The notes under the pieces: generated by a model
Seen by the model: the letters and a program-made list of their open reading frames with translations, nothing else
What the model was told of the DNA's origin: nothing
The model's database searches: none
NCBI GenBank assembly: GCA_022511045.1
Contig: JAFLSF010000015.1
Location: 1-41,343 of the forward strand
Length of the DNA stretch: 41,343 bases
Direction: 5' to 3'
Source: Prevotella sp.
GTDB lineage: Bacteria; Bacteroidota; Bacteroidia; Bacteroidales; Bacteroidaceae
Position numbers and translations under genes: made by a program
In this document: positions 16,151 through 25,483 of the stretch, piece after piece
Layout: every line of letters starts with the position of its first letter
How positions within the stretch are numbered: the first letter of the stretch is position 1

Positions 16151-17755
16151 CTACTTTTTATCTTGTAGTGCTTTCAACGTCTCTATGATGGCTGGGTCGT
16201 CAAGGTTGAGATACTGAATCCACGCTTCCTCTTTCATCATGCTATAAATGATGCGGCTGATGATGTAACGTTCTAATAGGCGGTAGGAACGTTGTATCAT
16301 AAGGTTGCGACGTTTCAGTCCGTTCTTCTCGGCATAGGTCGCGAACTTATCTACAATGTTTTGACGCTTGAGATATGTAGCAAGTTCGTTGACGGTGGAG
16401 TATTGACTCAGCTTTTGACGATTCTCGTCAGTATAGGCATAGGCGAACATGATAATCAGTCCGCTCATGGATGCTTGTTTATAGTAAGAAGTGACATTGG
16501 TGGTGTCCTCGGCGACAAAAATATCGGGGGTAATACCTCCGCCGCCATAGACGGTGCGCCCCTTAACGGTGTGATACTCTTTGCCTTCGTGTTTGATGCT
16601 GTCTTCAGAGAAGAACTCACCATGCTGGTAGCGGGTAAGCAGGTCTTCCTCGTAGTCTTTGTTGTCGCCAGCAGTGTAGGGCTTCTGGATGCAACGGCCA
16701 GAAGGGGTGTAATAGCGGGCGATAGTAAGCCGAATCATAGACTGGTCGCCAAAGACTATAGGTTGCTGAACCAGTCCTTTGCCAAAGGAGCGGCGGCCGA
16801 TAATGGTGGCGCGGTCGTTGTCTTGCATGGCGCCAGCCAGAATCTCAGAAGCGGAGGCGGAACCTTCGTCTATAAGTATAACGAGCGGCAGCTTCTGATA
16901 GGAACCGCGCCCATCGCTACGATATTCTTGACGAGGTGACTTGCGACCTTCGGTGTAGACAATAAGACAGTTCTTGGGCAGGAATTCGTTAGCTATCTGG
17001 ACGGCCGACTGGAGATAGCCTCCCGTATTGCCGCGCAGGTCGATGCAAAGACCGTTGAAGCCTTGCTGAGACAGTTGAGCCAGGGCAATAAGCAATTCGG
17101 GATAAGTGTTCTCGCCGAAATTCTTGATGCGGATGTAGCCCGTATGTTCATCAAGCATGTAAGTTGCGGTGACGCTCTTAGTGGGTATCTCGCCGCGTGT
17201 CACGACAAACTGGCGAATCTTTTGCTCGCCATAACGCAGGATGCCTAACTTTACCTTAGTGTCCTTGGGGCCTTTGAGGCGGTGCATTGCCTCCTCATTA
17301 GTCAGTGTCTTGCCTGTAAAGGGCTTATCGTCAACAGTTACAATCTTGTCGCCAGCAATGACTCCTGCCCGCTCGGCAGGACCGTTTCCGATGACCTGTT
17401 GCACGTGGAGTGTGTCTTGGCGGATGGTGAACTCAATGCCAACACCAGAGAACGAGCCGCGCAGGTCGTCATTAGCTATCTCGACATCCTTGGCCGAGAT
17501 ATAGACAGAGTGTGGATCCAGCTCGGCTAATATCTGTGGCATTGCTTTTTCTACTAAGTCGTTGACGTTTACGGTGTCTACATATTGGTCGTCAATGATG
17601 TGCAATAGGTTACTTAGTTTGTTACTGCTGGAGTTGATGATACTCAATCTGTTGCCTGCAAAGTGATTGGCATAGAAGGTTCCAATCAAAATACCGATGA
17701 CTACGCAAAGAGCCATAACCATTGGCATGAAGCGGCTGTTCCTTTTGTTTGGCAT
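16151..17755 (-). CDS. S41 family C-terminal processing peptidase
   Basis: This is a membrane-anchored Ctp/Prc-type protease with 534 residues. Residues about 10-30 form an N-terminal anchor (FMPMVMALCVVIGILIGTFYA). Then come an N-terminal helical region, a PDZ domain (GVGIEFTIRQDTLHVQQVIGNGPAERAGVIAGDKIVTV), and the S41 core with LCIDLRGNTGGYL, the catalytic Ser in DEGSASASEILAGAM (about 299-304) and the Lys in FGKG (about 326). A C-terminal domain extends past VYGGGGITPDI. I start at the ATG at 17755; a TTG 18 bp upstream is in frame but unlikely. It is the last gene of the mrp–GH28–M3–deaminase run. Confidence 0.93.
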   Translation of the reverse strand: MPNKRNSRFMPMVMALCVVIGILIGTFYANHFAGNRLSIINSSSNKLSNLLHIIDDQYVDTVNVNDLVEKAMPQILAELDPHSVYISAKDVEIANDDLRGSFSGVGIEFTIRQDTLHVQQVIGNGPAERAGVIAGDKIVTVDDKPFTGKTLTNEEAMHRLKGPKDTKVKLGILRYGEQKIRQFVVTRGEIPTKSVTATYMLDEHTGYIRIKNFGENTYPELLIALAQLSQQGFNGLCIDLRGNTGGYLQSAVQIANEFLPKNCLIVYTEGRKSPRQEYRSDGRGSYQKLPLVILIDEGSASASEILAGAMQDNDRATIIGRRSFGKGLVQQPIVFGDQSMIRLTIARYYTPSGRCIQKPYTAGDNKDYEEDLLTRYQHGEFFSEDSIKHEGKEYHTVKGRTVYGGGGITPDIFVAEDTTNVTSYYKQASMSGLIIMFAYAYTDENRQKLSQYSTVNELATYLKRQNIVDKFATYAEKNGLKRRNLMIQRSYRLLERYIISRIIYSMMKEEAWIQYLNLDDPAIIETLKALQDKK

Positions 17756-17784
17756 AAAATTATCTATTGTCAAAGAATTCTTAA

Positions 17785-18207
17785 TTAGCTACCCAAGTAT
17801 ACGACTTCTATCCCTGCCCGTTGCAGCAATTCAATTCCGTCCATAAGGCGATACTTCTCACCGTAAACGACACGTCTGATGCCTGACTGGATGATGAGTT
17901 TGGCACATTCGATACAAGGTGAGGCTGTGATGTAAATGGTAGCGCCTTCACTGTTGTTGCTACTACGCGCTAATTTGGTGATGGCGTTAGCTTCGGCATG
18001 TAATACATAGGGCTTAGTGACACCTGTTTCGTCCTCGCAGATATTTTCGAAACCGCTTGGTGTTCCATTGTAGCCGTCGCTGATTATCATGCCGTTCTTT
18101 ACTACCAAAGCTCCGACCTGCCGTCGCTGGCAATAGGAGTTTTGTGCCCAGATGCGAGCCATCTCTAAATAGCGTTGGTCAAACTTCCGTTGTTTTTCGC
18201 TTGTCAT
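17785..18207 (-). CDS. Deoxycytidylate (dCMP) deaminase family protein
   Basis: This zinc deaminase probably converts dCMP to dUMP for thymidylate synthesis. The 140-residue protein has the zinc site HAEAN (His70, proton-shuttle Glu72) and SPCIECAK (Cys98, Cys101), and the dCMP-specific DGYNGTPSGFENICEDE segment. It begins 3 bp after the M3 peptidase stop and ends 29 bp before the S41 protease start. The family is close to ComEB. Confidence 0.93.
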   Translation of the reverse strand: MTSEKQRKFDQRYLEMARIWAQNSYCQRRQVGALVVKNGMIISDGYNGTPSGFENICEDETGVTKPYVLHAEANAITKLARSSNNSEGATIYITASPCIECAKLIIQSGIRRVVYGEKYRLMDGIELLQRAGIEVVYLGS

Positions 18208-18210
18208 TAT

Positions 18211-20349
18211 CTATTTCTTACCTCTTTTTATTGCTTTCTTGATACCGTTCCTCTTTAGCAGAGCCTCAATTGTCGGTTCTCCGCCGCGAAAACGCTTATA
18301 CAATGTCATGGGATGCTCTGTTCCGCCGCGACTTAGAATATTGTCGCGAAAACTTTGTGCCGTCTTGCGGTCGAAGATACCGCGACGCTTGAATACGCTA
18401 AAAGCATCGGCATCAAGTACTTCGGCCCACTTGTAACTATAGTAGCCTGCTGCATAACCGCCAGCCATGATGTGTGAGAACTGAACTGTCATGCAGGTGT
18501 CTTTTAGTTGTTCACCGAGGACAGCCTTGCGCCAAGCCTGCTTTTCGAAGGTCTTAATATCATCAGTGAAAGCATCTTTCTTTGTGTAGTACGCCATATC
18601 AAGTAACCCTAACGATACCTGACGTAAACAAGCTGTCGCTGCCATAAAGTTGCGGCTTTTGACAATACGGCGTATCAGTTCATCTGGCAAGGGCTCACCC
18701 GTTTGGTAGTGGAAAGCGAAAGTTTGCAGAAACTCCTTCTCTACGGCATAGTTCTCCATAAATTGTGACGGTAGTTCCACGAAGTCCCACCAAACGTTTG
18801 TGCCACTCAGACTTTCAAAACGGGTGTTGGCAAACATTCCATGCAGGGAATGACCAAACTCGTGGAGGAAAGTCTCCACCTCACCTAAAGTTAAAAGAGC
18901 GGGCTTGTCGGCAGTCGGCTTGGTGAGATTCATTACCACCGAGACGTGAGGACGAATGTTTTTCCCGTCCTTATCAATATATTGGCCTTGATACTCTGTC
19001 ATCCATGCGCCGCCTTGTTTGCCTTTTCGAGGATGGAAATCAGCATAGAACACGGCGAGGAACGAACCGTCTTGGTCGAACACCTCGTAGGCTTTAACGT
19101 CGGGATGGTAAACGGGAATTTGCTTGTTCTCTTGGAACGTAATGCCGTATAGGCGGTTAGCCAGTCCGAAAACACCCTTGATGACGTTTGACAACTCAAA
19201 GTAAGGACGAAGCATCTCTTGGTCGAGATTGTATTTCTTCATCTGCAACTTATGAGAGTAGAATCCACTGTCCCAAGGCTTGAGTTTTCCTTTATCTTCT
19301 TCATCGTCAGAGACAGTTCCTTGCGCTCCATTGCCTTTGTATTTCAAAAAGAGTTTCTTTAACTCCTCCTTTTCTTTGATAGCAGTTGGTTTGTAGGCTT
19401 CAATGAGATTGTCAAGCAGCTTGTAGACGTTACGACTATTAGATGCCATGCGGCGTCTCAGCACGTAATCAGCGTAAGTCTTGTAGCCTAAAAGTTGGGC
19501 TATCTCGCGTCGCAGATTGACAAGGCGCTTGCAGATGTCCAAATTATTTTCTGCATTGTCGTGGGTACACACCGTATTGCGAGCCATGTACATTTGGCGG
19601 CGCAGTTCTCGCTGGGTGGAATATGTCATAAAAGGCGAGTAACTTGGCATATCAAGGGTGAATACCCAACCTTGTACCTGCTGTTCTTGTGCTGTCATAG
19701 CAGCAGCTTCTCGAGCAGTCTCGGGTAAGCCGTCAAGTTGTTTCTCGTCGGTAATGTGCAGTTGAAAGGCCTTGTTCTCTTTTAGTAAGTTCTGTGAGAA
19801 TTGCAGCGAAAGCATTGATGCCTCCTCTGTCAGTTGTCTCAGGCGTTCTTTGCCCGCATCGTCAAGCAAAGCACCGCTGCGTACAAAACCATTGTAACAA
19901 TTGTCAAGTAGCATCTGTTCTTCGGCGTTTAGCCTACGGTGGTGCAGGTGTACCTGACGAATACGCTCAAACAGACGCGGATTAAGCCGCACATCGTTGG
20001 CATGTTGTGTTAGGATTGGTTGCATCTTTTGTGCCAACGCATCCATCTCGTCATTAGTTTCTGCAGACAGCAAATTAAAGAATACCGTTGACACACGACC
20101 CAGCAAGTCGTAATAGCCTTCGTCTTCTTCTGTATTTATAATGGTGTTGTCGAAGGTAGGACGTTCTGGGTTGTTGATGGTCTTCTCTATTTGCTCATTG
20201 TCACGGCGAATACCTTCCATGAATGCTTCCTCATAATCTTCTAATCGGATGCGGTCGAAAGGAACGGTATCGTGTGGAGTGCCATAAGGCTCAAAGAAAG
20301 GATTAACCCTTTTTTCTGCCGTAGAACATTGTAGCTTTTGCTTGCTCAT
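18211..20349 (-). CDS. dcp: M3 family peptidyl-dipeptidase
   Basis: This is a zinc metallopeptidase that removes C-terminal dipeptides from oligopeptides, and at 712 residues it has the usual Dcp length. The zinc motif HEFGHSLHGMF (His496, Glu497, His500) is intact, and the FESLSGTNVWWDFVELPSQFMENY segment carrying the third ligand region follows. There is no signal peptide, so it should act in the cytoplasm. A short insert near 345-355 (VSDDEEDKGKL) is acidic. It lies 10 bp after the polygalacturonase gene, in the same operon direction. Dcp is favoured over PepF/oligopeptidase A by overall motif context, but the subfamily is inferred. Confidence 0.92.
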   Translation of the reverse strand: MSKQKLQCSTAEKRVNPFFEPYGTPHDTVPFDRIRLEDYEEAFMEGIRRDNEQIEKTINNPERPTFDNTIINTEEDEGYYDLLGRVSTVFFNLLSAETNDEMDALAQKMQPILTQHANDVRLNPRLFERIRQVHLHHRRLNAEEQMLLDNCYNGFVRSGALLDDAGKERLRQLTEEASMLSLQFSQNLLKENKAFQLHITDEKQLDGLPETAREAAAMTAQEQQVQGWVFTLDMPSYSPFMTYSTQRELRRQMYMARNTVCTHDNAENNLDICKRLVNLRREIAQLLGYKTYADYVLRRRMASNSRNVYKLLDNLIEAYKPTAIKEKEELKKLFLKYKGNGAQGTVSDDEEDKGKLKPWDSGFYSHKLQMKKYNLDQEMLRPYFELSNVIKGVFGLANRLYGITFQENKQIPVYHPDVKAYEVFDQDGSFLAVFYADFHPRKGKQGGAWMTEYQGQYIDKDGKNIRPHVSVVMNLTKPTADKPALLTLGEVETFLHEFGHSLHGMFANTRFESLSGTNVWWDFVELPSQFMENYAVEKEFLQTFAFHYQTGEPLPDELIRRIVKSRNFMAATACLRQVSLGLLDMAYYTKKDAFTDDIKTFEKQAWRKAVLGEQLKDTCMTVQFSHIMAGGYAAGYYSYKWAEVLDADAFSVFKRRGIFDRKTAQSFRDNILSRGGTEHPMTLYKRFRGGEPTIEALLKRNGIKKAIKRGKK

Positions 20350-20359
20350 GAACTCTTGA

Positions 20360-21781
20360 TTACTTTATTTTCTCAGGAATCAGCCGTACATTCGTCATCT
20401 TTAGTTTGGCTGTCTTTTCGTCAATCTGTTTGTCTGTCTTCCTGTAAACAATGGTAGTGTTCTGGATGTCGATGTCTTTCACGTTGTCAAGTCCCAAGAT
20501 ACCTCCAGCCTTAATGCCAGTCTGGGCTCCGCGACAAACGACGTTGTCAATGTGAATGTCTTGGAAGAAAGGAGCTACTTCACGTTCCTCGTCGGTAAAG
20601 GTTGGCACAGCATTGGGGTCGCTACCAGCAGGACGATCCATGTAGTCGCACTGGAAGATGATGGCTTCCTTCTCGATGTCAGTCATTACGATGTTTTGAA
20701 TGAACATTTGTTCCGTCTTGCCGCCGCGACCAAGTCCACTTTTGAAGCGTAGGCCTGTTTCTGTTCCACTGAAGCGATTGTTGCGTACAACGATACGTTT
20801 CATGCCCTGCATAGTCTCACTGCCTAATACAAATCCGCCATGAGCGTGGTAGACAATGTTGTCTTGGATAATGATGTCTGCACATCCGTTTGCGGGTGCA
20901 TCGGGCTTAAAGTTGCCGCTTTTCATACAGAGTCCATCGTCTCCGGCATCAACAATGCTGTTAACGATAATACCAACGTTTACGTCAGAGAAGTCAATGG
21001 CATCGCCATTTTGGGCGTTCCAGGGGCAACGTACAGTGACACCGTCAATGATGACGTTCTTGGAGTAGCAGGGATGAACGTGGAAACGGGGAGAGTTTTG
21101 GACGGTAACGCCTTGTACAAGAATGTTCTCACAGTTCTCAAAACGTACTAAGTCTGCACGTTTTCCCTCTTGTTTCTTAGGCGTGGCAGCAATATTGTCA
21201 TAGCCAGCCTTAACGTTCCAAGGATACCATAAAGTACCATTGGCCTCCTCAACACCGCCGATGACGTTCTTATACATCTTCCACTCTACGTCACTTACCT
21301 TTTGTCGCTTTACAGGACGCCAGAAAGCACCGTTGCCGTCGATGGTTCCCTCACCGGTAATAGCGATGTTTTTGCTGTTCTTGGCGAAGATACCAGGGTG
21401 GCATCGTGATGACTTCTCATTAACAAAAAGCGTCTTGTCTGGTGACATCATAATGATGGCGTTCTTGTCTAAGTGCAGTTCAATATTGTCTTGTAAAAGT
21501 ATAGGTCCAGTAAGCCAGATACCCAGCGGAACATTCAATCGACCACCGCCTTTTTTAGAGAGTTCTTCAATGCCCTTCTTGAAAGCCTCAGTGTTCAATG
21601 TTACGCCGTCACCAACGCCGCCAACCTCCGTAAGACTAATTTCGTTGGTTGGAATGGTAGGGACAGAGACCTGTGCAACCTTTGTTGGTAAATTCTCATA
21701 ATACTTAGAATAGTCTTGGGCCAAAATGGTTGCGGGGAGCATCATCAAAACGGCTACCGCGCTGTAGAGTAGTTTTTTCAT
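20360..21781 (-). CDS. Glycoside hydrolase family 28 (polygalacturonase-like)
   Basis: This exported 473-residue protein probably hydrolyses galacturonans such as pectin. Signal peptide MKKLLYSAVAVLMMLPATILAQ is followed by the right-handed beta-helix typical of GH28, with GVGDGVTLNTEAFKKGIEEL at its start. Active-site motifs are NGDAIDFSDV (Asp260, Asp263 region), GDDGLCMKSG (Asp281-Asp282), HAHGGFVLGSE (His312/314) and RFKSGLGRGG. No SusC/SusD or regulator is next to it, so it is not in a classic polysaccharide utilisation locus. It starts 36 bp after mrp with no promoter box seen between, so read-through from mrp is plausible. Confidence 0.9.
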   Translation of the reverse strand: MKKLLYSAVAVLMMLPATILAQDYSKYYENLPTKVAQVSVPTIPTNEISLTEVGGVGDGVTLNTEAFKKGIEELSKKGGGRLNVPLGIWLTGPILLQDNIELHLDKNAIIMMSPDKTLFVNEKSSRCHPGIFAKNSKNIAITGEGTIDGNGAFWRPVKRQKVSDVEWKMYKNVIGGVEEANGTLWYPWNVKAGYDNIAATPKKQEGKRADLVRFENCENILVQGVTVQNSPRFHVHPCYSKNVIIDGVTVRCPWNAQNGDAIDFSDVNVGIIVNSIVDAGDDGLCMKSGNFKPDAPANGCADIIIQDNIVYHAHGGFVLGSETMQGMKRIVVRNNRFSGTETGLRFKSGLGRGGKTEQMFIQNIVMTDIEKEAIIFQCDYMDRPAGSDPNAVPTFTDEEREVAPFFQDIHIDNVVCRGAQTGIKAGGILGLDNVKDIDIQNTTIVYRKTDKQIDEKTAKLKMTNVRLIPEKIK

Positions 21782-21817
21782 AGTTGCAATATTATTAGTA
21801 ATAAAATTAAATACTTG

Positions 21818-22915
21818 TTATTTTATACCTACAATCTGAGTCGGAGCTTGTTCGCGGTTACGTTTGTTAACCACCGTAACTACGGCTTGTGCCAAGTTGA
21901 TAAAGGCTAACCCTGTAGCAGTGTCACTATTCAGTGCAGCAGGCTCACCTGTGTCGCCGCTGTTGCAAATGCCCTGCACAAGAGGTATCTGTGCCAAAAG
22001 CGGCAGGTTCATTTCTTCTGCCAACTGTTTGCATCCCTCTTTGCCGAAAATGTAATAACGGTTCTGCGGCAGTTCTGCGGGCGTAAACCACGCCATATTC
22101 TCAATGAGGCCGAGAATAGGCACGTTCACTTTCTCGTTTTTATACATGTCTATGCCCTTACGAGCATCAGCCAGTGCTACTTGTTGTGGGGTTGATACGA
22201 TGATGGCACCCGTAATGGCCAGCGTTTGAAGCAGCGTCAAATGAATGTCGCTGGTGCCTGGAGGCGTGTCGAGGATAAAATAATCCAATTCTCCCCAATT
22301 GGCATCGGCGATGAGTTGCTTGAGGGCATTTGTCGCCATACCGCCGCGCCAAAGCGTTGCAGTCTCGGGTGAAACGAAAAAACCAATGGAGAGTAATTTT
22401 ACTCCATAGGCCTCAATGGGCTCTATGAGTTGCCGCCCATCTACTTCTACAGCATAAGGTCTGGCATCTTCCACCTTGAACATCTTGGGCATTGACGGGC
22501 CGAAAATGTCGGTGTCTAACAATCCGACTTTATATCCCAATCGGGCCAATGCAATGGCAAGGTTAGCCGAAACGGTGCTCTTGCCTACACCGCCTTTTCC
22601 AGAACTCACGGCAATGATGTTCTTTACGTTGGGTAACAATTTGCCAACTTCAGGGCGCGGCTTAGACTTAAATTCTGTTTGAATAGTCACCTCTACATCC
22701 TTGCCACAATGATACTTGATGGCAGCCTCGGCTGCCTTTACGGTAGACTTGAGGAAAGGGTCGGTATCGCGGGGAAACTCTAATACGACGGTAACTTTTT
22801 GGCCGTTGATAGCAGGCTGGTCGGCCACCATGTCGCTATCAACGAGGTTTTTCTTGGTGCCGGCATACGTTACAGTTGCCAGCGCGTCCATAATCAACTT
22901 AGGATATAGTGTCAT
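21818..22915 (-). CDS. Mrp/NBP35 family iron-sulfur carrier ATPase
   Basis: This P-loop scaffold/carrier thought to deliver iron-sulfur clusters has 365 residues: an N-terminal MIP18-like domain (about 1-85) and an ATPase domain with SSGKGGVGKSTVSANLA (P loop, about 100), DTDIFGPSMPKMF and LDTPPGTSDIHLTLLQ. The CxxC found in ApbC-type members is absent: the region reads ENMAWFTPAELPQNRYYIFGKEGC. I believe this is common in Bacteroidetes members. I start at the ATG at 22915; a TTG at 22933 is in frame but inferior. A TAACTTTG box lies upstream at 22942-22949. Confidence 0.92.
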   Translation of the reverse strand: MTLYPKLIMDALATVTYAGTKKNLVDSDMVADQPAINGQKVTVVLEFPRDTDPFLKSTVKAAEAAIKYHCGKDVEVTIQTEFKSKPRPEVGKLLPNVKNIIAVSSGKGGVGKSTVSANLAIALARLGYKVGLLDTDIFGPSMPKMFKVEDARPYAVEVDGRQLIEPIEAYGVKLLSIGFFVSPETATLWRGGMATNALKQLIADANWGELDYFILDTPPGTSDIHLTLLQTLAITGAIIVSTPQQVALADARKGIDMYKNEKVNVPILGLIENMAWFTPAELPQNRYYIFGKEGCKQLAEEMNLPLLAQIPLVQGICNSGDTGEPAALNSDTATGLAFINLAQAVVTVVNKRNREQAPTQIVGIK

Positions 22916-22941
22916 CTTGCTTGTTAAATTCAAATCATCGG

Positions 22942-22949
22942 CAAAGTTA
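22942..22949 (-). promoter_or_regulatory. -7 element of mrp
   Basis: TAACTTTG on the minus strand lies 27 bp from the mrp ATG. A TTTG is present upstream, but at about 25 bp rather than 19-21, so the -33 element is doubtful. Confidence 0.5.
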
Positions 22950-22982
22950 CAATATTCCCAGCAATTCTCCGCATCAAAGCAA

Positions 22983-23023
22983 GATTTTCTACAACGTTTA
23001 GGGTAAAAACGATGTAGAAAATC
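22983..23023. repeat. Long inverted repeat downstream of the HMA gene
   Basis: GATTTTCTACAACGTTT (22983-22999) pairs with AAAACGATGTAGAAAATC (23006-23023), leaving a loop of about six bases and one mismatch. It lies between the stop of the leftward HMA gene (23066) and the mrp promoter (22942-22949). It is most simply a transcription terminator for the ilvE–HMA operon, although no long T run follows on the minus strand. An operator for the mrp promoter is the alternative. Confidence 0.65.
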
Positions 23024-23065
23024 AGTAAATAGGGTAGAATTAGGGGCTATTCTTCCGTGTATTGG

Positions 23066-23395
23066 TTACATGTTATCGCATTGCTCTTCGGCATCCTGTT
23101 TCACCGTCTCCCCAGACTCGAGTTGGCGGGCGTCGTAGTTAATGCGTTGGAAACCCTCAATGATAGCCTCGGGATTGGTCTTATCGGCATCGTAAGTAAT
23201 GGTGACAGTCTGTTGGCTAATATCGGTCTTGATTTCCTTGACACCCTTAACGAATCGGATGTTCTTCTTGATTTTCTGTTCGCAATTTTCGCAGTGCATC
23301 TGCGGTAGGGTAGTAAAAACGACGGTCTTTAAATTTTTAGCGATGGCAGCAGTCGATAGCAGCAATGCAACCATCAGTAGGATGTTTTTCTTCAT
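23066..23395 (-). CDS. Exported heavy-metal-associated (HMA) domain protein
   Basis: This 109-residue protein has a signal peptide (MKKNILLMVALLLSTAAIA) and one HMA domain whose metal site is MHCENC (Cys35, Cys38). The rest follows the ferredoxin-like pattern FVKGVKEIKTDISQQTVTITYDADKTNPEAIIEGFQRINYDA. It should bind a soft metal such as copper in the periplasm, by analogy with MerP and CopZ. It begins 35 bp after the TonB-dependent receptor gene and is probably co-transcribed with it, which suggests a metal-related pair. Which metal cannot be told from sequence. Confidence 0.88.
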   Translation of the reverse strand: MKKNILLMVALLLSTAAIAKNLKTVVFTTLPQMHCENCEQKIKKNIRFVKGVKEIKTDISQQTVTITYDADKTNPEAIIEGFQRINYDARQLESGETVKQDAEEQCDNM

Positions 23396-23430
23396 AATTT
23401 GGACTTGTTATTTGGTTTGTTACTCTTTCA

Positions 23431-25455
23431 TTAAAATTTCTCCAAGTGCAGGCGGATGCCAGCATAAAACATTCGGCCGTGAACGGGTCCCCACACTAAA
23501 GTGCTTTCAAATGCTGGGTCGAAAGGAGATGCAGCATTACGGATGGGGTCTAACTGGCGAAAGTTTGTCAAGTTCTCACCTCCAACGTAGACAGCAAAGC
23601 GGCGAAACTCACGAGTAATCTGTGCCGACACTTGTTCGTAGCCTTTAAAACGCTCGTCACCCACGATGCGGCCGCCACCGTTGAGTTGCAGCGTGGCATC
23701 AAACTGCCATGTTTCCAACGGGTTTTTATAGCTGGCGGTGAGCAGACCCTTGTACTTGCTGGTCAGTGGACGCTCGCGTAACTGATTGTCTATCGTCTGC
23801 CACACATCGTTTAGTCGGTAGGCTGCGGTCAATGTAAAGCCTCTAAACAATGGATAGGAAGCATCAATCTGCAAAGTATGCGAATAGGAACGTCCGTCAA
23901 GTGACGTGATGCGTATCTCAGTCGGGTCGCTCTCATAATCTATGACGACCTGCTTCTGAAATGTAGTGTAATAGTATTCTGCATTTAGGCGTAACGTCTT
24001 CTTAGCAATAGGGATGTTGAGGGCAGCACTTAAACCAAAGTTCCAAGCAGCTTCCTGCATATAATGGTGGCCATTGACAGAAGGACTAAGGATGTTTAAG
24101 GTTCTGCCTGAGCCTAACAAATAGTGCATTTCGGCCAATGGACGGACGGTTCGTAATCCTCGGCCTGCTGTAGCCCGTAGAGTGAGAAGGTCAGCAGGCA
24201 TCCATTTCAGATGTAGGCGGGGGATAAAGTCCCAACCGAATTCCGAATGATGGTCAGCCCTCAGACCAATCATAGCTGTAATGCGTTCTCGGAGGTTGTA
24301 GGTGTGCTGGGCGTAGAAACCTAAAGTGGTTAAATCGCCTTTTACACTATTTTCGGTATCATATTCTTTGGCGTGATTGTAGTCTATGTTTGTTCCGATG
24401 CTCAGATTGTGGTAGGGTGCCAAATCTGTCTCATACATTAGTTGAGTGTAAAAATCGGACTGGTCTATATTGTAGGTTTTATAACCATATCGTGCATCAG
24501 TTTGATGAAGCGAAGCATTAGCCATGATGGCGATATTGCTGTTACGCTTTGGATTGAGAATAAAGGCGTGCTTCATGTAGGCCGCATAGCGGTTGGTGCG
24601 GAGAGAAATAGCGTATAGCTGATTGTGATACGGAGAATGTTGGTCGTTATGTGGTGTGTCTTGCACGTGATGAGTAGTTTGTCCGCCCTCTCGTTTCTCG
24701 CTCAATAACTGAATACCCCCATGAAAGAGGTATCGGCCTGCGGCTAACTTCCATCGGTTCATCACGTTTATTTGTCGGCGATTAGGCTTGTCCATAAATC
24801 CGTCCCCATTGTCGTCGTGACTTCCCCAGTCATTTTCACCATGCAATAGCAGCACGGTGCTTAACTTATCGGATAGATGTATATTGCCGTCAAAGTTGGC
24901 TTCGTAACGGCTTTTCGTATCTCCGTAAACGTTGGCATTGAGTTGCTCAACATCGTCAGGTTTTTTATATTCGATGTTAATTTGTCCAGTAATGCTTTCG
25001 GAGCCGTTCTTGACCGTTGACGTACCTTTGGAAACTTGTATTGATTTAATCCAAGGCCCAGGCACATAGTCCAGCGAAAAAGGGAGGGCGGCTCCACGAA
25101 AGTCGGGCAGGGTCTCGGTCATCATTTGTACATAAGTGCCACTTAGTCCAAGCAACTTGATTTGTTTGGCACCAGTAGCAGCATCTGAATAGCTGACGTC
25201 TACGGAAGGATTAGTAGAGAAACTCTCGCCGAGATTGCAACAAGCAGCACGGAAAAGTTCCGCTTGAGTAATAACAGAGCCATTTATTGCACCAGCCATA
25301 CGGCGCACCGATTGGTGCGAAGTTACTGTGATGCCCTGTAGGTTAGTCTCCTTGTCAATGGTTGTCGAGTCATGTTGTGCGGTCTTATCGTTATATGCTG
25401 CAATATTTCCGTAGCCTATAAGTGTTAGCAAAAGAGTGATAAAGCCTGTTTTCAT
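23431..25455 (-). CDS. TonB-dependent outer-membrane receptor, probably metal-linked
   Basis: This 674-residue receptor has a signal peptide (MKTGFITLLLTLIGYGNIAA), a plug domain (about 38-160; LQGITVTSHQSVRRMAG, then LGESFSTNPSVDVSYSDAATGAKQIKLLGLSGTYVQMM) and a beta-barrel ending in aromatic Phe (GIRLHLEKF). It lacks the N-terminal carboxypeptidase-regulatory-like domain of SusC proteins and there is no SusD partner, so a glycan role is unlikely. The plug contains a Cys-Cys pair (ACCNLGESF). It is followed by an HMA protein gene, which favours transport of a metal or metal chelate. The gap to trmB upstream is 28 bp with no promoter box. Confidence 0.9.
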   Translation of the reverse strand: MKTGFITLLLTLIGYGNIAAYNDKTAQHDSTTIDKETNLQGITVTSHQSVRRMAGAINGSVITQAELFRAACCNLGESFSTNPSVDVSYSDAATGAKQIKLLGLSGTYVQMMTETLPDFRGAALPFSLDYVPGPWIKSIQVSKGTSTVKNGSESITGQINIEYKKPDDVEQLNANVYGDTKSRYEANFDGNIHLSDKLSTVLLLHGENDWGSHDDNGDGFMDKPNRRQINVMNRWKLAAGRYLFHGGIQLLSEKREGGQTTHHVQDTPHNDQHSPYHNQLYAISLRTNRYAAYMKHAFILNPKRNSNIAIMANASLHQTDARYGYKTYNIDQSDFYTQLMYETDLAPYHNLSIGTNIDYNHAKEYDTENSVKGDLTTLGFYAQHTYNLRERITAMIGLRADHHSEFGWDFIPRLHLKWMPADLLTLRATAGRGLRTVRPLAEMHYLLGSGRTLNILSPSVNGHHYMQEAAWNFGLSAALNIPIAKKTLRLNAEYYYTTFQKQVVIDYESDPTEIRITSLDGRSYSHTLQIDASYPLFRGFTLTAAYRLNDVWQTIDNQLRERPLTSKYKGLLTASYKNPLETWQFDATLQLNGGGRIVGDERFKGYEQVSAQITREFRRFAVYVGGENLTNFRQLDPIRNAASPFDPAFESTLVWGPVHGRMFYAGIRLHLEKF

Positions 25456-25483
25456 GTTGTCAACGTTGTTTTTTGTGCTATGT

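Noticed and set aside
20360..21781. Polysaccharide utilisation locus around the GH28 gene
   Set aside because: There is no SusC/SusD pair, hybrid two-component system or other glycosidase nearby; neighbours are housekeeping enzymes.
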